Shown one piece after another: positions 9,225-18,731 of a stretch of DNA of 41,525 bases. The stretch spans positions 1 to 41,525 of the forward strand of contig JADGQM010000003.1 of the NCBI GenBank assembly GCA_017881795.1, read 5' to 3'. How positions within the stretch are numbered: the first letter of the stretch is position 1; each line of letters starts with the position of its first letter. Position numbers and translations under genes: made by a program. The DNA is from Syntrophobacteraceae bacterium (lineage in GTDB: Bacteria; Desulfobacterota; Syntrophobacteria; Syntrophobacterales; Syntrophobacteraceae). The notes below the pieces were generated by a model. The model saw nothing but the letters and a program-made list of their open reading frames with translations. It searched no databases and was not told the origin of the DNA.

Positions 9225-10040
9225 CTAATCCTGCATCGCCACCCGTGGTGGTTCCACCGGGAATTCATCTTGCCGGCCCCGACGCATCAGATCGCGCTTG
9301 AGCATATTCAGAAAATCCGCAGAGAAGTGGCTCATTTCATTTTCAATCATGCGGATTTGGTTAGCAAAATGGTTATAGGCGACGACCGCCGGGATCGCCG
9401 CGGCCAAACCCATCGCGGTGGCCACCAGGGCTTCGGAAATGCCGGGAGCCACTACGGCCAGGTTGGCCGCTCCCTTGAGGCCAATATCCTGGAAGCTTGT
9501 CATGATACCCCAGACCGTCCCAAAGAGGCCGATAAAGGGAGCCGTGCTACCCGTGGTGGCAAGAAGCGGCAAAAAGCGCTCAAACCGCTGGCGCTCGGCC
9601 ATCATTCCACCCTGTATGGCACGGTCCACATTTTCGAGCAGCACTTCGGGATTCACCTTCAGTTCCTGAATGTTCTTAGTCTCTAAAGATTTGCTGAGGC
9701 GATTCAGTTCCAGATAACCCACTCGGAAGAGTTGCGCCAAATGACTTTCTTCCAGGACCTGGCTATCCCGGTACAAGGCGGCGTAGTTCTTGCGCTGTCG
9801 AAAGAGATCAATGAACTGAACGGATTCCTTCTTCGCTCTTCTGAGCAGCCGTGCTTTCAGCAGAATCACAAACCAGCAGGCGAGTGACAGGACGAGTAAC
9901 ACCGCCAGTACGAATTTTACCATGGGGCCGGCGTGCCCAACCATCTCCCAGATCCCGTTTCCGCCCCGCTGATAGGGGGCGTTCACGGGTTCAGAAGCCG
10001 CATAAGCAAATGCCGTAAGGAACGAAATATTGCATGTCAT
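9225..10040 (-). CDS. tolQ: MotA/TolQ/ExbB proton channel family protein
   Basis: LPLLATTGSTAPFIGLFGTVWGIMTSFQDIGLKGAANLAVVAPGISEALVATAMGLAAAIPAVVAYNHF. Confidence 0.95.
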   Translation of the reverse strand: MTCNISFLTAFAYAASEPVNAPYQRGGNGIWEMVGHAGPMVKFVLAVLLVLSLACWFVILLKARLLRRAKKESVQFIDLFRQRKNYAALYRDSQVLEESHLAQLFRVGYLELNRLSKSLETKNIQELKVNPEVLLENVDRAIQGGMMAERQRFERFLPLLATTGSTAPFIGLFGTVWGIMTSFQDIGLKGAANLAVVAPGISEALVATAMGLAAAIPAVVAYNHFANQIRMIENEMSHFSADFLNMLKRDLMRRGRQDEFPVEPPRVAMQD

Positions 10041-10052
10041 CTTTTCGAATCC

Positions 10053-10799
10053 CTAAGAATTATAACTCTCATCTAATGCTGCCAGGATGCCGGGCAAGGC
10101 GATGCCCGCAGGCTCGGCAATGCGGAAGTCCGTCAGGTGATGGGATAGTTCTGATGCCTTGGGATTGATTTCAAGCAGGAACGCACCATTTTGCTTCGCA
10201 AGCCGTGGAATCTGCGATGCCGGGGCAACTGAAGCTGAAGTCCCGACAATCAGCATGAAGTCGCACTTGCCCGCCGCCGCCATGGCCTGGTGATAGGCAT
10301 CACCAGAGATCGGCTCACCAAAGAACACCAAATCAGGTCGTAGCGCGGTGCCGCAAGGGCACCGTGGGGGCAGACTCGCCAACGAAACGCTCTCGCGAGG
10401 GAACCTCTGGCCGCACGAATCACACCGCAGCGTCCGGTTGTTCCCATGAAATTCGACCACTTTCGTGGTTCCGGCACGTTGATGCAGGCTGTCCACATTC
10501 TGGGTAATGACGAGCCTGAGTATACCCCGCTTTTCGAGCTCGGCCAGGGTCCGATGGGCAGGATTGGGATCGGCGCTCGCAAGGACTTGGTCGAGTTCCG
10601 CCAGCATCTTCCATACCTTTGCCGGATTGGCTCGAAAAGACTCGATGGTGCCAAATTCACTCGGATCATATTTCGACCACAGCCCTCCGGCACTCCGAAA
10701 ATCAGGGACGCCACTCTCAACCGAGATTCCCGCTCCGGTCAAAGCAACCGCATAACTACTTCGAGAAATTCGCTCGGCCATCCGTCGGTAATCATCCAT
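10053..10799 (-). CDS. cobB: SIR2 family NAD-dependent protein deacylase
   Basis: ALTGAGISVESGVPDFRSAGGLW, TQNVDSLHQRAGT, Zn ligands CDSCGQ...CPCG, LIVGTSASVAPASQIP. Confidence 0.93.
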   Translation of the reverse strand: MDDYRRMAERISRSSYAVALTGAGISVESGVPDFRSAGGLWSKYDPSEFGTIESFRANPAKVWKMLAELDQVLASADPNPAHRTLAELEKRGILRLVITQNVDSLHQRAGTTKVVEFHGNNRTLRCDSCGQRFPRESVSLASLPPRCPCGTALRPDLVFFGEPISGDAYHQAMAAAGKCDFMLIVGTSASVAPASQIPRLAKQNGAFLLEINPKASELSHHLTDFRIAEPAGIALPGILAALDESYNS

Positions 10800-10918
10800 C
10801 TCTCACCAAAAAATATTGAATTTTTAATGCGTTATGGAGTCGGTATCGTAAATCTCCCAACCGGACTTGTCAAGCACTTCGTTTTTTCCGGTCCGGGCTT
10901 GATCCTGACTGCAAAGCG

Positions 10919-12019
10919 TCACCTGATAATCTTGAGCACCTGGCCGAGGCGGACTTTATCTCCCTTGAGACCATTCCACTCCTGCAAACTCGAAGTGCTG
11001 ACTCCGTAATTCGCAGCAATCCCGCTCAGAGTCTCCCCTTTTCCAACTTTATGCAAGACGGCATTGGGCTGTTTGCCGGCTTTGAAAGCTTCGAAGCGGT
11101 TGCTGAATTCCTTGCCTTTTTCCCCAGGTACCTTAAGCGTATGGGAGCCCTCCGGCAGGATATCCGAAACCAATGCAGGATTCAGGATTTTAAAATCCCG
11201 ATAGGTGATCCCAGCCAACTCGGCCAACGTTTGAACCGGAAGGGCACAAGGCGCCACAACATTAACCCGCTCGGCGACAACGCCAGGATAACCGGCTCCC
11301 TCGGGAAGAAAATAGCCGTATTTTTCGGGATGACTCAGAACCTCTTTGATCGCCAGAATTCTGAATACGTAGCGTTCCGTCTCTGCCGGCAGTTTGAGTA
11401 AATAATAACTGCTCACCTTTTGCCTCTTCATTTCGTCCTGAACGCGCTTTTCTCCACAATTATAGCCGGCGACGGCAAGGGTCCAGTTCTGGAATAATTC
11501 GCGCAGATCCCGCAAGTAGCAAAAAGCGCTTTGGGTGGACATTTCAAAGTCTCGCCGCTGGTCTACCCCTTCCGACTGCGCCAGGCCGTAGTTGGCGCCG
11601 GTGCTGCGCATGAACTGCCAGGGACCAACGGCGCCTGCGGGAGAAGCCGCCGAAACCTGGAGATCACTTTCTGCTACAGCGACGTACTTGAGATCATTCG
11701 GCAGACCATTGCGCGTCATCTCCTTCTCCAGCCAGGGGAAATAGCGCTGCATACGCTTCAGCCACAGGTAAACCTGGGCATGGCTGTAGACCACGATCGT
11801 AAACTCCCGATCCAGTCTCTCTCTCACGTCCGGGACCTCCAGCGGAACCGGTTCCCCGCAGAACTCAAGTTGTTCCGGAGGAGCAAAGTAGGGCACGACA
11901 TATGGGATCGTCGGTGTTGGCCCGGGACTTTGGCCCCAGATAGCTTCGCCGAGATAGCCGGCACCCAATAACAAGGTTACCCCTACGACGATGATCAGAC
12001 GTCTGTCCCTGGAAGTCAT
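10919..12019 (-). CDS. lytic transglycosylase (SLT domain) with C-terminal LysM, MltD-like
   Basis: GLPNDLKYVAVAESDLQVSAASPAGAVGPWQFMRSTGANYGL and LysM VLHKVGKGETLSGIAANYGVSTSSLQEWNGLKGDKVRLGQVLKI. Confidence 0.93.
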   Translation of the reverse strand: MTSRDRRLIIVVGVTLLLGAGYLGEAIWGQSPGPTPTIPYVVPYFAPPEQLEFCGEPVPLEVPDVRERLDREFTIVVYSHAQVYLWLKRMQRYFPWLEKEMTRNGLPNDLKYVAVAESDLQVSAASPAGAVGPWQFMRSTGANYGLAQSEGVDQRRDFEMSTQSAFCYLRDLRELFQNWTLAVAGYNCGEKRVQDEMKRQKVSSYYLLKLPAETERYVFRILAIKEVLSHPEKYGYFLPEGAGYPGVVAERVNVVAPCALPVQTLAELAGITYRDFKILNPALVSDILPEGSHTLKVPGEKGKEFSNRFEAFKAGKQPNAVLHKVGKGETLSGIAANYGVSTSSLQEWNGLKGDKVRLGQVLKIIR

Positions 12020-12247
12020 TCTTTTTCCCTTTCTTTGCTTTGGCCTTCATGCCTCTGGCCAGCACCTCTTCGTAAGTATCCAGGCACCGTTTGAAGCAAA
12101 CCTATTCTCTGCAGCGACAATTGCTTTTGAAAATCTCTGTCGAACAACTATAATGAAATCGGGGCCGAGCAGAGACGCCATTTCTTATCGTATTTGGAGG
12201 CACATTCCTATGGTAAGGAGATGCCCAAAGATAAACTTCTTCTCTTG

Positions 12248-12314
12248 CCACGAAGAGCACGAAGAAAACGAAGGACACGAAGTGATTTCTTCGTGCTCTT
12301 CGTGTCCTTCGTGG
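12248..12314. repeat. CACGAAG-type palindromic intergenic repeat, copy A
   Basis: ccacgaagagcacgaagaaaacgaaggacacgaag...cttcgtgctcttcgtgtccttcgtgg; 9-nt periodicity inside each arm, arms inverted. Confidence 0.9.
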
Positions 12315-12510
12315 TTTCAAATACGGTCAACATGAGAGCAAGTTATTCTTGGACAGACCCTAAGTTGGAAGAATTCTCCACCAACCACGCTTCTGCACCA
12401 TCCATTTGTATCCCTTGGTGCACCCCGAAGGCAACGCAGACGTTAACGGTTTTTTTGAGGCGGCGACTTTACCCTCCAAACATGAGCCTTTGCAGAAGGA
12501 AGAGCTTCCC

Positions 12511-14412
12511 ATGATTACCAGTTACTGGGCGGACGATTACGTCAAGAAGCGACGCTCTGCCAAACAGGCGATTGAGGCCATCAAGCCCGGTCAAAGGATT
12601 TTTATAGGAACTGGGTGTGGCGAGCCGCAGCATCTGATACAGGAACTGGCTTCTCAGGCAACCAACTTCACCGACATTGAGGTCGTCCGGCTCTTGAGCC
12701 TCGAAACGGCGCCGCTCACCCTGATTGCCAGTGAAACTTCCCAGAACAGCTTTACGATCAGGTCCTTCTATTCGGGATCAACCATTTCTGAGCCTCTTGC
12801 CAGGAACCGCCGCTTTTTTACCCCGGTTAACCTCTCCGCTGTGCCGCATCTCTTTCACAGCAGGCAGATTCCCATTCACGTGGCACTCATCCAGGTTTCT
12901 CCATCAGACGATTTCGGGTGGATGAGCCTCGGGATCTCTGTGGATATTACCATGGCGGCAGCATTCTCGGCAGATCTGGTCGTCGCTCAGGTGAATCCAA
13001 AGATGCCCAGAGTTCTGGGCCGCAGTTTCATCCATGTCAATGATGTGGACATCATTGTTGAGCATGAAGAAGAACTGCTGACCATCGAAGCTCACGCTAT
13101 CTTTGAGTCAGCCCGGTTGATTGCCAGACATATCACCAAACTCATTGATGACGGTTCCACGCTCCATCTGGGTTTGGGAGCAACGGCTGGGGCGATATTG
13201 CACGCGCTTTCCGACAAGAACGACCTCGGTGTGCATTCAAGGTTCATCACTGACGGGATGATGCAACTTGTGGCCAAAGGAGTAATAACCAATCGTAAGA
13301 AAGGCTTAAATGAGGGGAAGTGCGTGGCGAGCAGCGCCATCGGCACGACTAATCTTTATGAGTTTCTGCACGACAATCCGAGCATCGAATTCCACCCTTC
13401 GGATTACGTGAATAACCCCACCGTTATTGCCAGCCACAATAAAATGATCTCCATTCACGTTGCCACGATCATGGACTTAACCGGCCAGGTCGCTGCCGAC
13501 GCTCGGCCGCAGAACCATTTTTCGGGGGTGACCGGAATGCTTGACTTTGTGAGGGGCGCAACTCGATCCCCTCAAGGAAAATCCATTATCTTGCTTCCGT
13601 CCACGTCGCGGGATGGCAAGACCAGCAGGATTATGCCAACGCTCGACAGCACTGCTGTGGTCATCCCTCGAAGCGACGTGTACTATGTCGTGAGTGAATT
13701 TGGAGCAGTCAATCTCTTTGGCAAAAGTCTTCAGGAACGGGCCGTGGCCATGATCAGTCTCGCCCATCCTGATTTTAGGGACGAGCTTTTCTTTAATGCC
13801 AAGAAACTGGGCCTGATCGGCGCCGAGCGCAGTCTCAAGGAGTCCATCCACGCGGTCTATCCTCTCAAATACGAAGAGATCATAAAAGTCAGCGGGCAGG
13901 AGGTCACGATCCGGCCGGCAAAGTCGGTGGATGAGCGCCGGATCCAGGAACACTTCTATAACCTCGATGCCGACGACATTGTCTCAAGGTTCTTCCACCG
14001 CAAGACCAGCTTCATTCGGAACGATGTCGTATCCATGTATCAAATCGATTATGTGCATGAGATGACCATCGTGGCGGTGGTCGGCGAATTCGGTTTTGGC
14101 AAGATCATCGCTTTGGGAGGGTATGCTCTCGATCCATCCACGAATATCGCAGAGGTCGCTTTCTCGGTCTCAAGAGAATGGCAAGGCAAAGGTTTATCTA
14201 AGATCATTTTAAAAAAACTAACAGAAGCCGCCCGCGACAGTGGGATTGCCGGCTTTACCGCCTACACCTCCATGCAAAACCGAGGCATGGCTAAGCTTTT
14301 TAACAGCTTGCCCTATAAAATTCAGACCATCTTCGAAGATGGCATATTGACGATGACCTGCCGGTTTGATGATCCCGATGCTCAGCCAACAGCACCAGCC
14401 GTCAAAGACTAA
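12511..14412 (+). CDS. acetyl-CoA hydrolase/transferase-like domain fused to C-terminal GNAT acetyltransferase domain
   Basis: CoA-transferase region GLGATAGAILHAL...DYVNNPTVIASHNKMISIHVATIMDLTGQVAAD...FSGVTGMLDFVRGA...DVYYVVSEFGAVNLFGKSLQERA; GNAT region VTIRPAKSVDERRIQEHFYNL...AEVAFSVSREWQGKGLSKIILKKLTEAARDSGIAGFTAYT. Start at 12511 after GGAAGAG. Confidence 0.92.
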   Translation: MITSYWADDYVKKRRSAKQAIEAIKPGQRIFIGTGCGEPQHLIQELASQATNFTDIEVVRLLSLETAPLTLIASETSQNSFTIRSFYSGSTISEPLARNRRFFTPVNLSAVPHLFHSRQIPIHVALIQVSPSDDFGWMSLGISVDITMAAAFSADLVVAQVNPKMPRVLGRSFIHVNDVDIIVEHEEELLTIEAHAIFESARLIARHITKLIDDGSTLHLGLGATAGAILHALSDKNDLGVHSRFITDGMMQLVAKGVITNRKKGLNEGKCVASSAIGTTNLYEFLHDNPSIEFHPSDYVNNPTVIASHNKMISIHVATIMDLTGQVAADARPQNHFSGVTGMLDFVRGATRSPQGKSIILLPSTSRDGKTSRIMPTLDSTAVVIPRSDVYYVVSEFGAVNLFGKSLQERAVAMISLAHPDFRDELFFNAKKLGLIGAERSLKESIHAVYPLKYEEIIKVSGQEVTIRPAKSVDERRIQEHFYNLDADDIVSRFFHRKTSFIRNDVVSMYQIDYVHEMTIVAVVGEFGFGKIIALGGYALDPSTNIAEVAFSVSREWQGKGLSKIILKKLTEAARDSGIAGFTAYTSMQNRGMAKLFNSLPYKIQTIFEDGILTMTCRFDDPDAQPTAPAVKD

Positions 14413-14457
14413 GGGCCGTCTGGAAATAACTTGCTCTCATTTTGATCTTATTTCAAA

Positions 14458-14524
14458 CCACGAAGGGCACGAAGATCTCGAAGGGACCACTTCGCGTCCT
14501 TCGAGATCTTCGTGCCCTTCGTGG
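14458..14524. repeat. CACGAAG-type palindromic intergenic repeat, copy B (convergent gene ends)
   Basis: ccacgaagggcacgaagatctcgaaggga / tccttcgagatcttcgtgcccttcgtgg: near-perfect 28-bp inverted arms. Confidence 0.9.
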
Positions 14525-14552
14525 TGAAAGGTGATGAGCTGAGCCCGGGCGC

Positions 14553-15245
14553 TCACCCAGAGCTCTCTCCCGATTTCTTCGGCAACTGGTCCAGGCTCCA
14601 TTGCATGGGATTGAGTAAGGTAAACCCGAGACCTTCAAGCTTCGCTTTGACGCGGGCTACATTGCCGGTGAGCAGGTAGGGGAAAACGGCGCGCTTGCCC
14701 TCTTCCCAATAACGCGCAACGAGGATCGAGCCAAAGGGTATGCGCTCCTCGGTGATCGCATCGACAATCCTTTTCATCTGCCCGACCTTGTCATCGGCCA
14801 GAATGCACAGCAAGGTTCCCGGTTCTTCAATTCCCAACACGTTAATGAAGGCCCGCATGAGGTCGCGGACTGAGATGATGCCGATGAGTCTATGCTGCTG
14901 GTCGAGCACGGGAAAGGCTCCCACCTTTGTTCTTTGCATCAGTAACAGGGCATCCTCAAGGGTATTCATGGGAGAAATGGCCACCACATTCCTGGTCATA
15001 ATATCCTTCACTTTGATCTGGGCAATCCGCTCTGTTTCCTTCGCCACGGCCTCTTCACTCGATAGAACTGAAGGCATGGCACTGCGAATATCCCGATCCG
15101 TGACGATCCCGACCAGTCTGCGGTCCTGTTCAGTAACCGGAAGATGGCGGATATGGTGCTGGCGCATTAACGCCGACGCCTCGGCAATGTTGGTCTCGGG
15201 GTCGATGGTGAGAACATCCCTCGTCATGGATTTGTCAATGAACAT
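14553..15245 (-). CDS. CBS-pair protein with C-terminal ACT-like region (AcuB-like)
   Basis: Two CBS motifs (MTRDVLTIDPETNIAEASALMRQHHIRHLPVTEQDRRLVGIVTDRDIR; MTRNVVAISPMNTLEDALLLMQRTKVGAFPVLDQQHRLIGIISVRDLM) and GTLLCILADDKVGQMKRIVDAITEERI. Confidence 0.88.
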   Translation of the reverse strand: MFIDKSMTRDVLTIDPETNIAEASALMRQHHIRHLPVTEQDRRLVGIVTDRDIRSAMPSVLSSEEAVAKETERIAQIKVKDIMTRNVVAISPMNTLEDALLLMQRTKVGAFPVLDQQHRLIGIISVRDLMRAFINVLGIEEPGTLLCILADDKVGQMKRIVDAITEERIPFGSILVARYWEEGKRAVFPYLLTGNVARVKAKLEGLGFTLLNPMQWSLDQLPKKSGESSG

Positions 15246-15278
15246 CTGGCCCTCCTTTGGTCCAGTGGGGTGAGATTT

Positions 15279-16244
15279 TCACTTACCAAGCAGGATTTCC
15301 ACGTGGTTTTTGATCAACTCGGGTAAGCGTTTCAATGAATAGCCACCTTCGAGTATCGAGATCAAGCGGCCGTTGGCATGCTCATCGGCAAGTTCGACCA
15401 GGCTTTGCATGATCCAGGAGTAGCCCTCGGTGGACAGATTGATGCTTGACATATCATCGTCCGCGTGAGCGTCAAAACCGGCCGAAAGCAATATCACTTC
15501 GGGTTTGAAGGAAGCAAATGCCGGGACCAAGTCCCTTGGCAACAGCTCCTGGTAGGCTTCATCCCCCTGTCCGGGAAGCACCGGGGAATTGAGCGTGAAA
15601 CCATACCCCTCGTCGATGCCTCGCTCGAACTCACGGCCCGTGCCAGGGAAAGAGAAGGATGGGTGTTCATGGATGGAATAGTAGAACACCGTGGGGTCAC
15701 CGATAAAAACCTGCTGCGTTCCATTGCCGTGATGCGCGTCAAAGTCAACAATGCCGACGCGCTGAATTCCCCACTGCTCTTGCAGGTATTTTGCCGCAAT
15801 CGCCACGTTGTTGAAATAACAGAAACCCAGGGCGCGGTTTGCTTCGGCGTGATGCCCCGGGGGTCTCACTGCACAGAAAGCATTGTCGAGCTGACCCTCC
15901 ATGAGGAGATCGATGGTTTTGAGGATGCCTCCGACCGCCAGGAGCGCAATGTCATAACTGTCTTTGCAGATCTGATTGTCAGGATGGTCAAATTCGCCGA
16001 GTTCAAGCATGCAGGCCTCTTCGAAACGAAAGATGTGCCTGGGAGAATGGACCCGTTCAATCCATTTCAACCGCGCTGGGGTCGCTTGAATCAAGGTGAG
16101 TTGAGCCAGTAGTCCGGCTTCCTCCAGAGCGCGGTAGGCGAACGTAAGCCGGTCAGAATGCTCGGGATGTCCCGGGCTTGTGCAGTGGTTAGAAAACCGT
16201 TCGTCATACAAAAAACCTGTTCTTCGCATTAGCTGGTTCCTCAT
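15279..16244 (-). CDS. histone deacetylase/AcuC family protein
   Basis: CAVRPPGHHAEANRALGFCYFNNVAIAAKYL, VGIVDFDAHHGNGTQQVF, ILLSAGFDAHADDDMS: intact class I/II HDAC metal and catalytic motifs. Confidence 0.94.
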   Translation of the reverse strand: MRNQLMRRTGFLYDERFSNHCTSPGHPEHSDRLTFAYRALEEAGLLAQLTLIQATPARLKWIERVHSPRHIFRFEEACMLELGEFDHPDNQICKDSYDIALLAVGGILKTIDLLMEGQLDNAFCAVRPPGHHAEANRALGFCYFNNVAIAAKYLQEQWGIQRVGIVDFDAHHGNGTQQVFIGDPTVFYYSIHEHPSFSFPGTGREFERGIDEGYGFTLNSPVLPGQGDEAYQELLPRDLVPAFASFKPEVILLSAGFDAHADDDMSSINLSTEGYSWIMQSLVELADEHANGRLISILEGGYSLKRLPELIKNHVEILLGK

Positions 16245-16596
16245 TCTAAACTCTTAATACAAACGCTCCCTGGTAAGAGTAACTTGAAACGAAAGCTGTT
16301 TCCATGTCTGCTTCGTCTGCAGGCAATAGCCAAGTGCTTGTCTGCTCGTTTGCTCGACATCTCCAGCGTGAACGATAACTTAATTGAATATCGAACAAGG
16401 AACCGCAGAATGTCGAAGGACAGAACAATTTTTATCTTGAAGAGCGGTTGCTTGGTTTTTCAGGTCGAGTAATCGGGCAGCAGAATCCTTATCGCCCGGC
16501 AAGACAAGAGAAGACTTCGTAATTCGAAATTCCTTGTTCAGTATTCGATGTTCCTCTTTTTCGTTAAACGGGGGACCAGTTAGCTTGATGCATAGG

Positions 16597-16732
16597 CGCA
16601 TTCCCCCAATGCCGGTGAATTGAGAATCAGTAAAGTTCGTAGGAGCCGCTTCAGCGGCAAGGAAAAGCACTGAAGCGCTCACTACGAACAGACTCAGCGG
16701 CTATTTCACCGACATTGGGGTATTCTCCCTCG
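16597..16732. repeat. nested palindromic intergenic element (outer arms CCCCCAATGCCGGTGAATTGA-type, inner arms GTTCGTAG..GCTTCAG)
   Basis: Outer arms ~16597-16620 and ~16705-16732; inner arms gttcgtaggagccgcttcag / cactgaagcgctcactacgaac (16635-16689). Confidence 0.8.
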
Positions 16733-16747
16733 GTTGTAGTTAGCGGT

Positions 16748-18706
16748 TTATCCCTTGACGGCGGCCAGGCGATTCTTGATGAGGTCCTCAACCACCGCGG
16801 GTTCCGCGAGGGTGCTGGTATCGCCGAGATCAGAGATCTCATTGGCAGCGATTTTGCGGAGAATCCGGCGCATGATTTTTCCCGACCGCGTCTTGGGCAA
16901 GCTGGGCGCCCACTGGATAAAGTCGGGTGAGGCGATGGCTCCAATTTCCTTCCTCACCCACTGAATGAGCTCTTTTCGCAGCTCATCCGAAGGCTGTCGA
17001 TCAGCATTCAAGGTGACATAAGCATAAATGCCCTGGCCCTTGATCTCGTGCGGAAATCCGACGACGGCCGCTTCCGCCACGGTGGCATGAGCAACCAAAG
17101 CGCTCTCGACCTCTGCAGTCCCGAGGCGATGTCCGGATACGTTGATGACGTCATCGACCCGACCCGTGATCCAGTAATAGCCGTCTTCATCCCGGCGCGC
17201 GCCGTCACCGGTAAAGTAAAGCCCCTTGTAAGCACTGAAATAGGTTTGTTTAAAACGTTCATGATCGCCATATATCGTCCGCAGCATTGCCGGCCAGGAA
17301 TCGGTGATAACCAGATTGCCCTTTCCTGGCCCCTCGAGGAGGTTGCCCTCGGCATCCATGATAGCCGGCTTCAAACCAAAATAAGGCCTGGTCGCGGAAC
17401 CGGGTTTGAGCGCGGTGGCGCCGGGGAGAGGAGTGATCAGAATACCACCGGTTTCCGTCTGCCACCAGGTATCGACAATGGGACAACGCTTTTCGCCGAC
17501 GACATTGTAGTACCAGAGCCAGGCTTCCGGGTTAATGGGCTCCCCCACGGTGCCGAGGAGTCGCAACGACTTGCGCGAGGTCTTCTTGACCGGCTCGTCG
17601 CCCTGGCGCATGAGAGCTCTAATGGCTGTCGGAGCGGTGTAGATGATGTTGACCTTGTGTTTGTCAACCACGTTCCAGAAGCGAGACCAATCCGGGTAAT
17701 TGGGCACGCCTTCGAACATGATCGAAGTCGCTCCATTGGCCAGAGGGCCGTAGACGATATAGCTGTGTCCCGTTACCCAGCCGATGTCGGCGGTGCACCA
17801 ATAGATATCTCCGTCGTGATAGTCGAAAACGTGCTGGTGGCTCATTGCAGTGTAAACCAAATAACCCCCGGTGGTATGCAGCACCCCCTTAGGTTTTCCA
17901 GTGGAACCGGAGGTATAGAGGATATAGAGCGGGTCCTCGGCATCCATCTCTTCCGGCGGACAGTCGGCGGATGCATCCTGCATAAGTTTACCCCATTCGA
18001 GATCTCGCCCCTCCTTCCACGGAACCTGGCCGCCCGTATGCTTCACCACGACCACCTTTTCGACAAAGGGGCACTTTTCAACGGCTTCGTCGGTATTCGC
18101 TTTCAAGGGGATCGGCTTACCCCCGCGCAACCCTTCATCGGCGGTGATCACCACCTTGCCCTGGCAGTCCTGGATGCGCCCCGCGAGAGAATCGGGTGAG
18201 AAGCCGCCGAACACGATCGAGTGGACCACGCCGATGCGGGTACAGGCAAGCATGGCCACGGCCAACTCCGGAATCATCGGTAGATAGATCGTGACCCGGT
18301 CACCCCGCTTCAGCCCCAATGACTTGAGGACGTTGGCAAACTTGCTCACATCTTCATGCAACTGGCGATAGGTAATGGACTTGCTCACCGCGGGGTCGTC
18401 CCCTTCCCAGATGATGGCAATCTGATCGGCGCGCTTGGCGAGATGACGATCCAGGCAATTGTAACTGACGTTCAGCTTGCCGTCGGTGAACCACTTGATT
18501 CGCACATCATCCTCGAAGGAACCCTCTTTCACCTTCGTCCAGGGCTTGAACCAATCGAGGCGTTTAGCCTGTTCTCCCCAGAAGCCTTCGGGGTCTTTGA
18601 CCGACTGCTCATACATCTGCAGGTATTTGTCGTTGTCTACCCAAGCTGACTTTGCCCAGGATTCCGGGACGGGAAACAATTGATTTGACATAGCTTCCTC
18701 CTTCAT
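16748..18706 (-). CDS. acs: acetate--CoA ligase (AMP-forming acetyl-CoA synthetase)
   Basis: [46 protein letters not shown], and the regulatory acetylation-site motif [17 protein letters not shown]. Confidence 0.97.
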   Translation of the reverse strand: MKEEAMSNQLFPVPESWAKSAWVDNDKYLQMYEQSVKDPEGFWGEQAKRLDWFKPWTKVKEGSFEDDVRIKWFTDGKLNVSYNCLDRHLAKRADQIAIIWEGDDPAVSKSITYRQLHEDVSKFANVLKSLGLKRGDRVTIYLPMIPELAVAMLACTRIGVVHSIVFGGFSPDSLAGRIQDCQGKVVITADEGLRGGKPIPLKANTDEAVEKCPFVEKVVVVKHTGGQVPWKEGRDLEWGKLMQDASADCPPEEMDAEDPLYILYTSGSTGKPKGVLHTTGGYLVYTAMSHQHVFDYHDGDIYWCTADIGWVTGHSYIVYGPLANGATSIMFEGVPNYPDWSRFWNVVDKHKVNIIYTAPTAIRALMRQGDEPVKKTSRKSLRLLGTVGEPINPEAWLWYYNVVGEKRCPIVDTWWQTETGGILITPLPGATALKPGSATRPYFGLKPAIMDAEGNLLEGPGKGNLVITDSWPAMLRTIYGDHERFKQTYFSAYKGLYFTGDGARRDEDGYYWITGRVDDVINVSGHRLGTAEVESALVAHATVAEAAVVGFPHEIKGQGIYAYVTLNADRQPSDELRKELIQWVRKEIGAIASPDFIQWAPSLPKTRSGKIMRRILRKIAANEISDLGDTSTLAEPAVVEDLIKNRLAAVKG

Positions 18707-18731
18707 AGGTTATTGGAATAACTAAGCACCT

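Noticed and set aside
12248-12314. CRISPR array
   Set aside because: The CACGAAG units have 9-nt spacing with no spacers and form an inverted repeat; no cas genes in the window.
17048-18199. 383-aa plus-strand ORF opposite acs
   Set aside because: Antisense shadow of acs in GC-rich DNA; composition and content not protein-like.
15279-18706. Acetoin-utilisation operon in the strict sense
   Set aside because: AcuC/AcuB-like names come from homology; no acetoin dehydrogenase genes are present. The acs-centred interpretation fits better.
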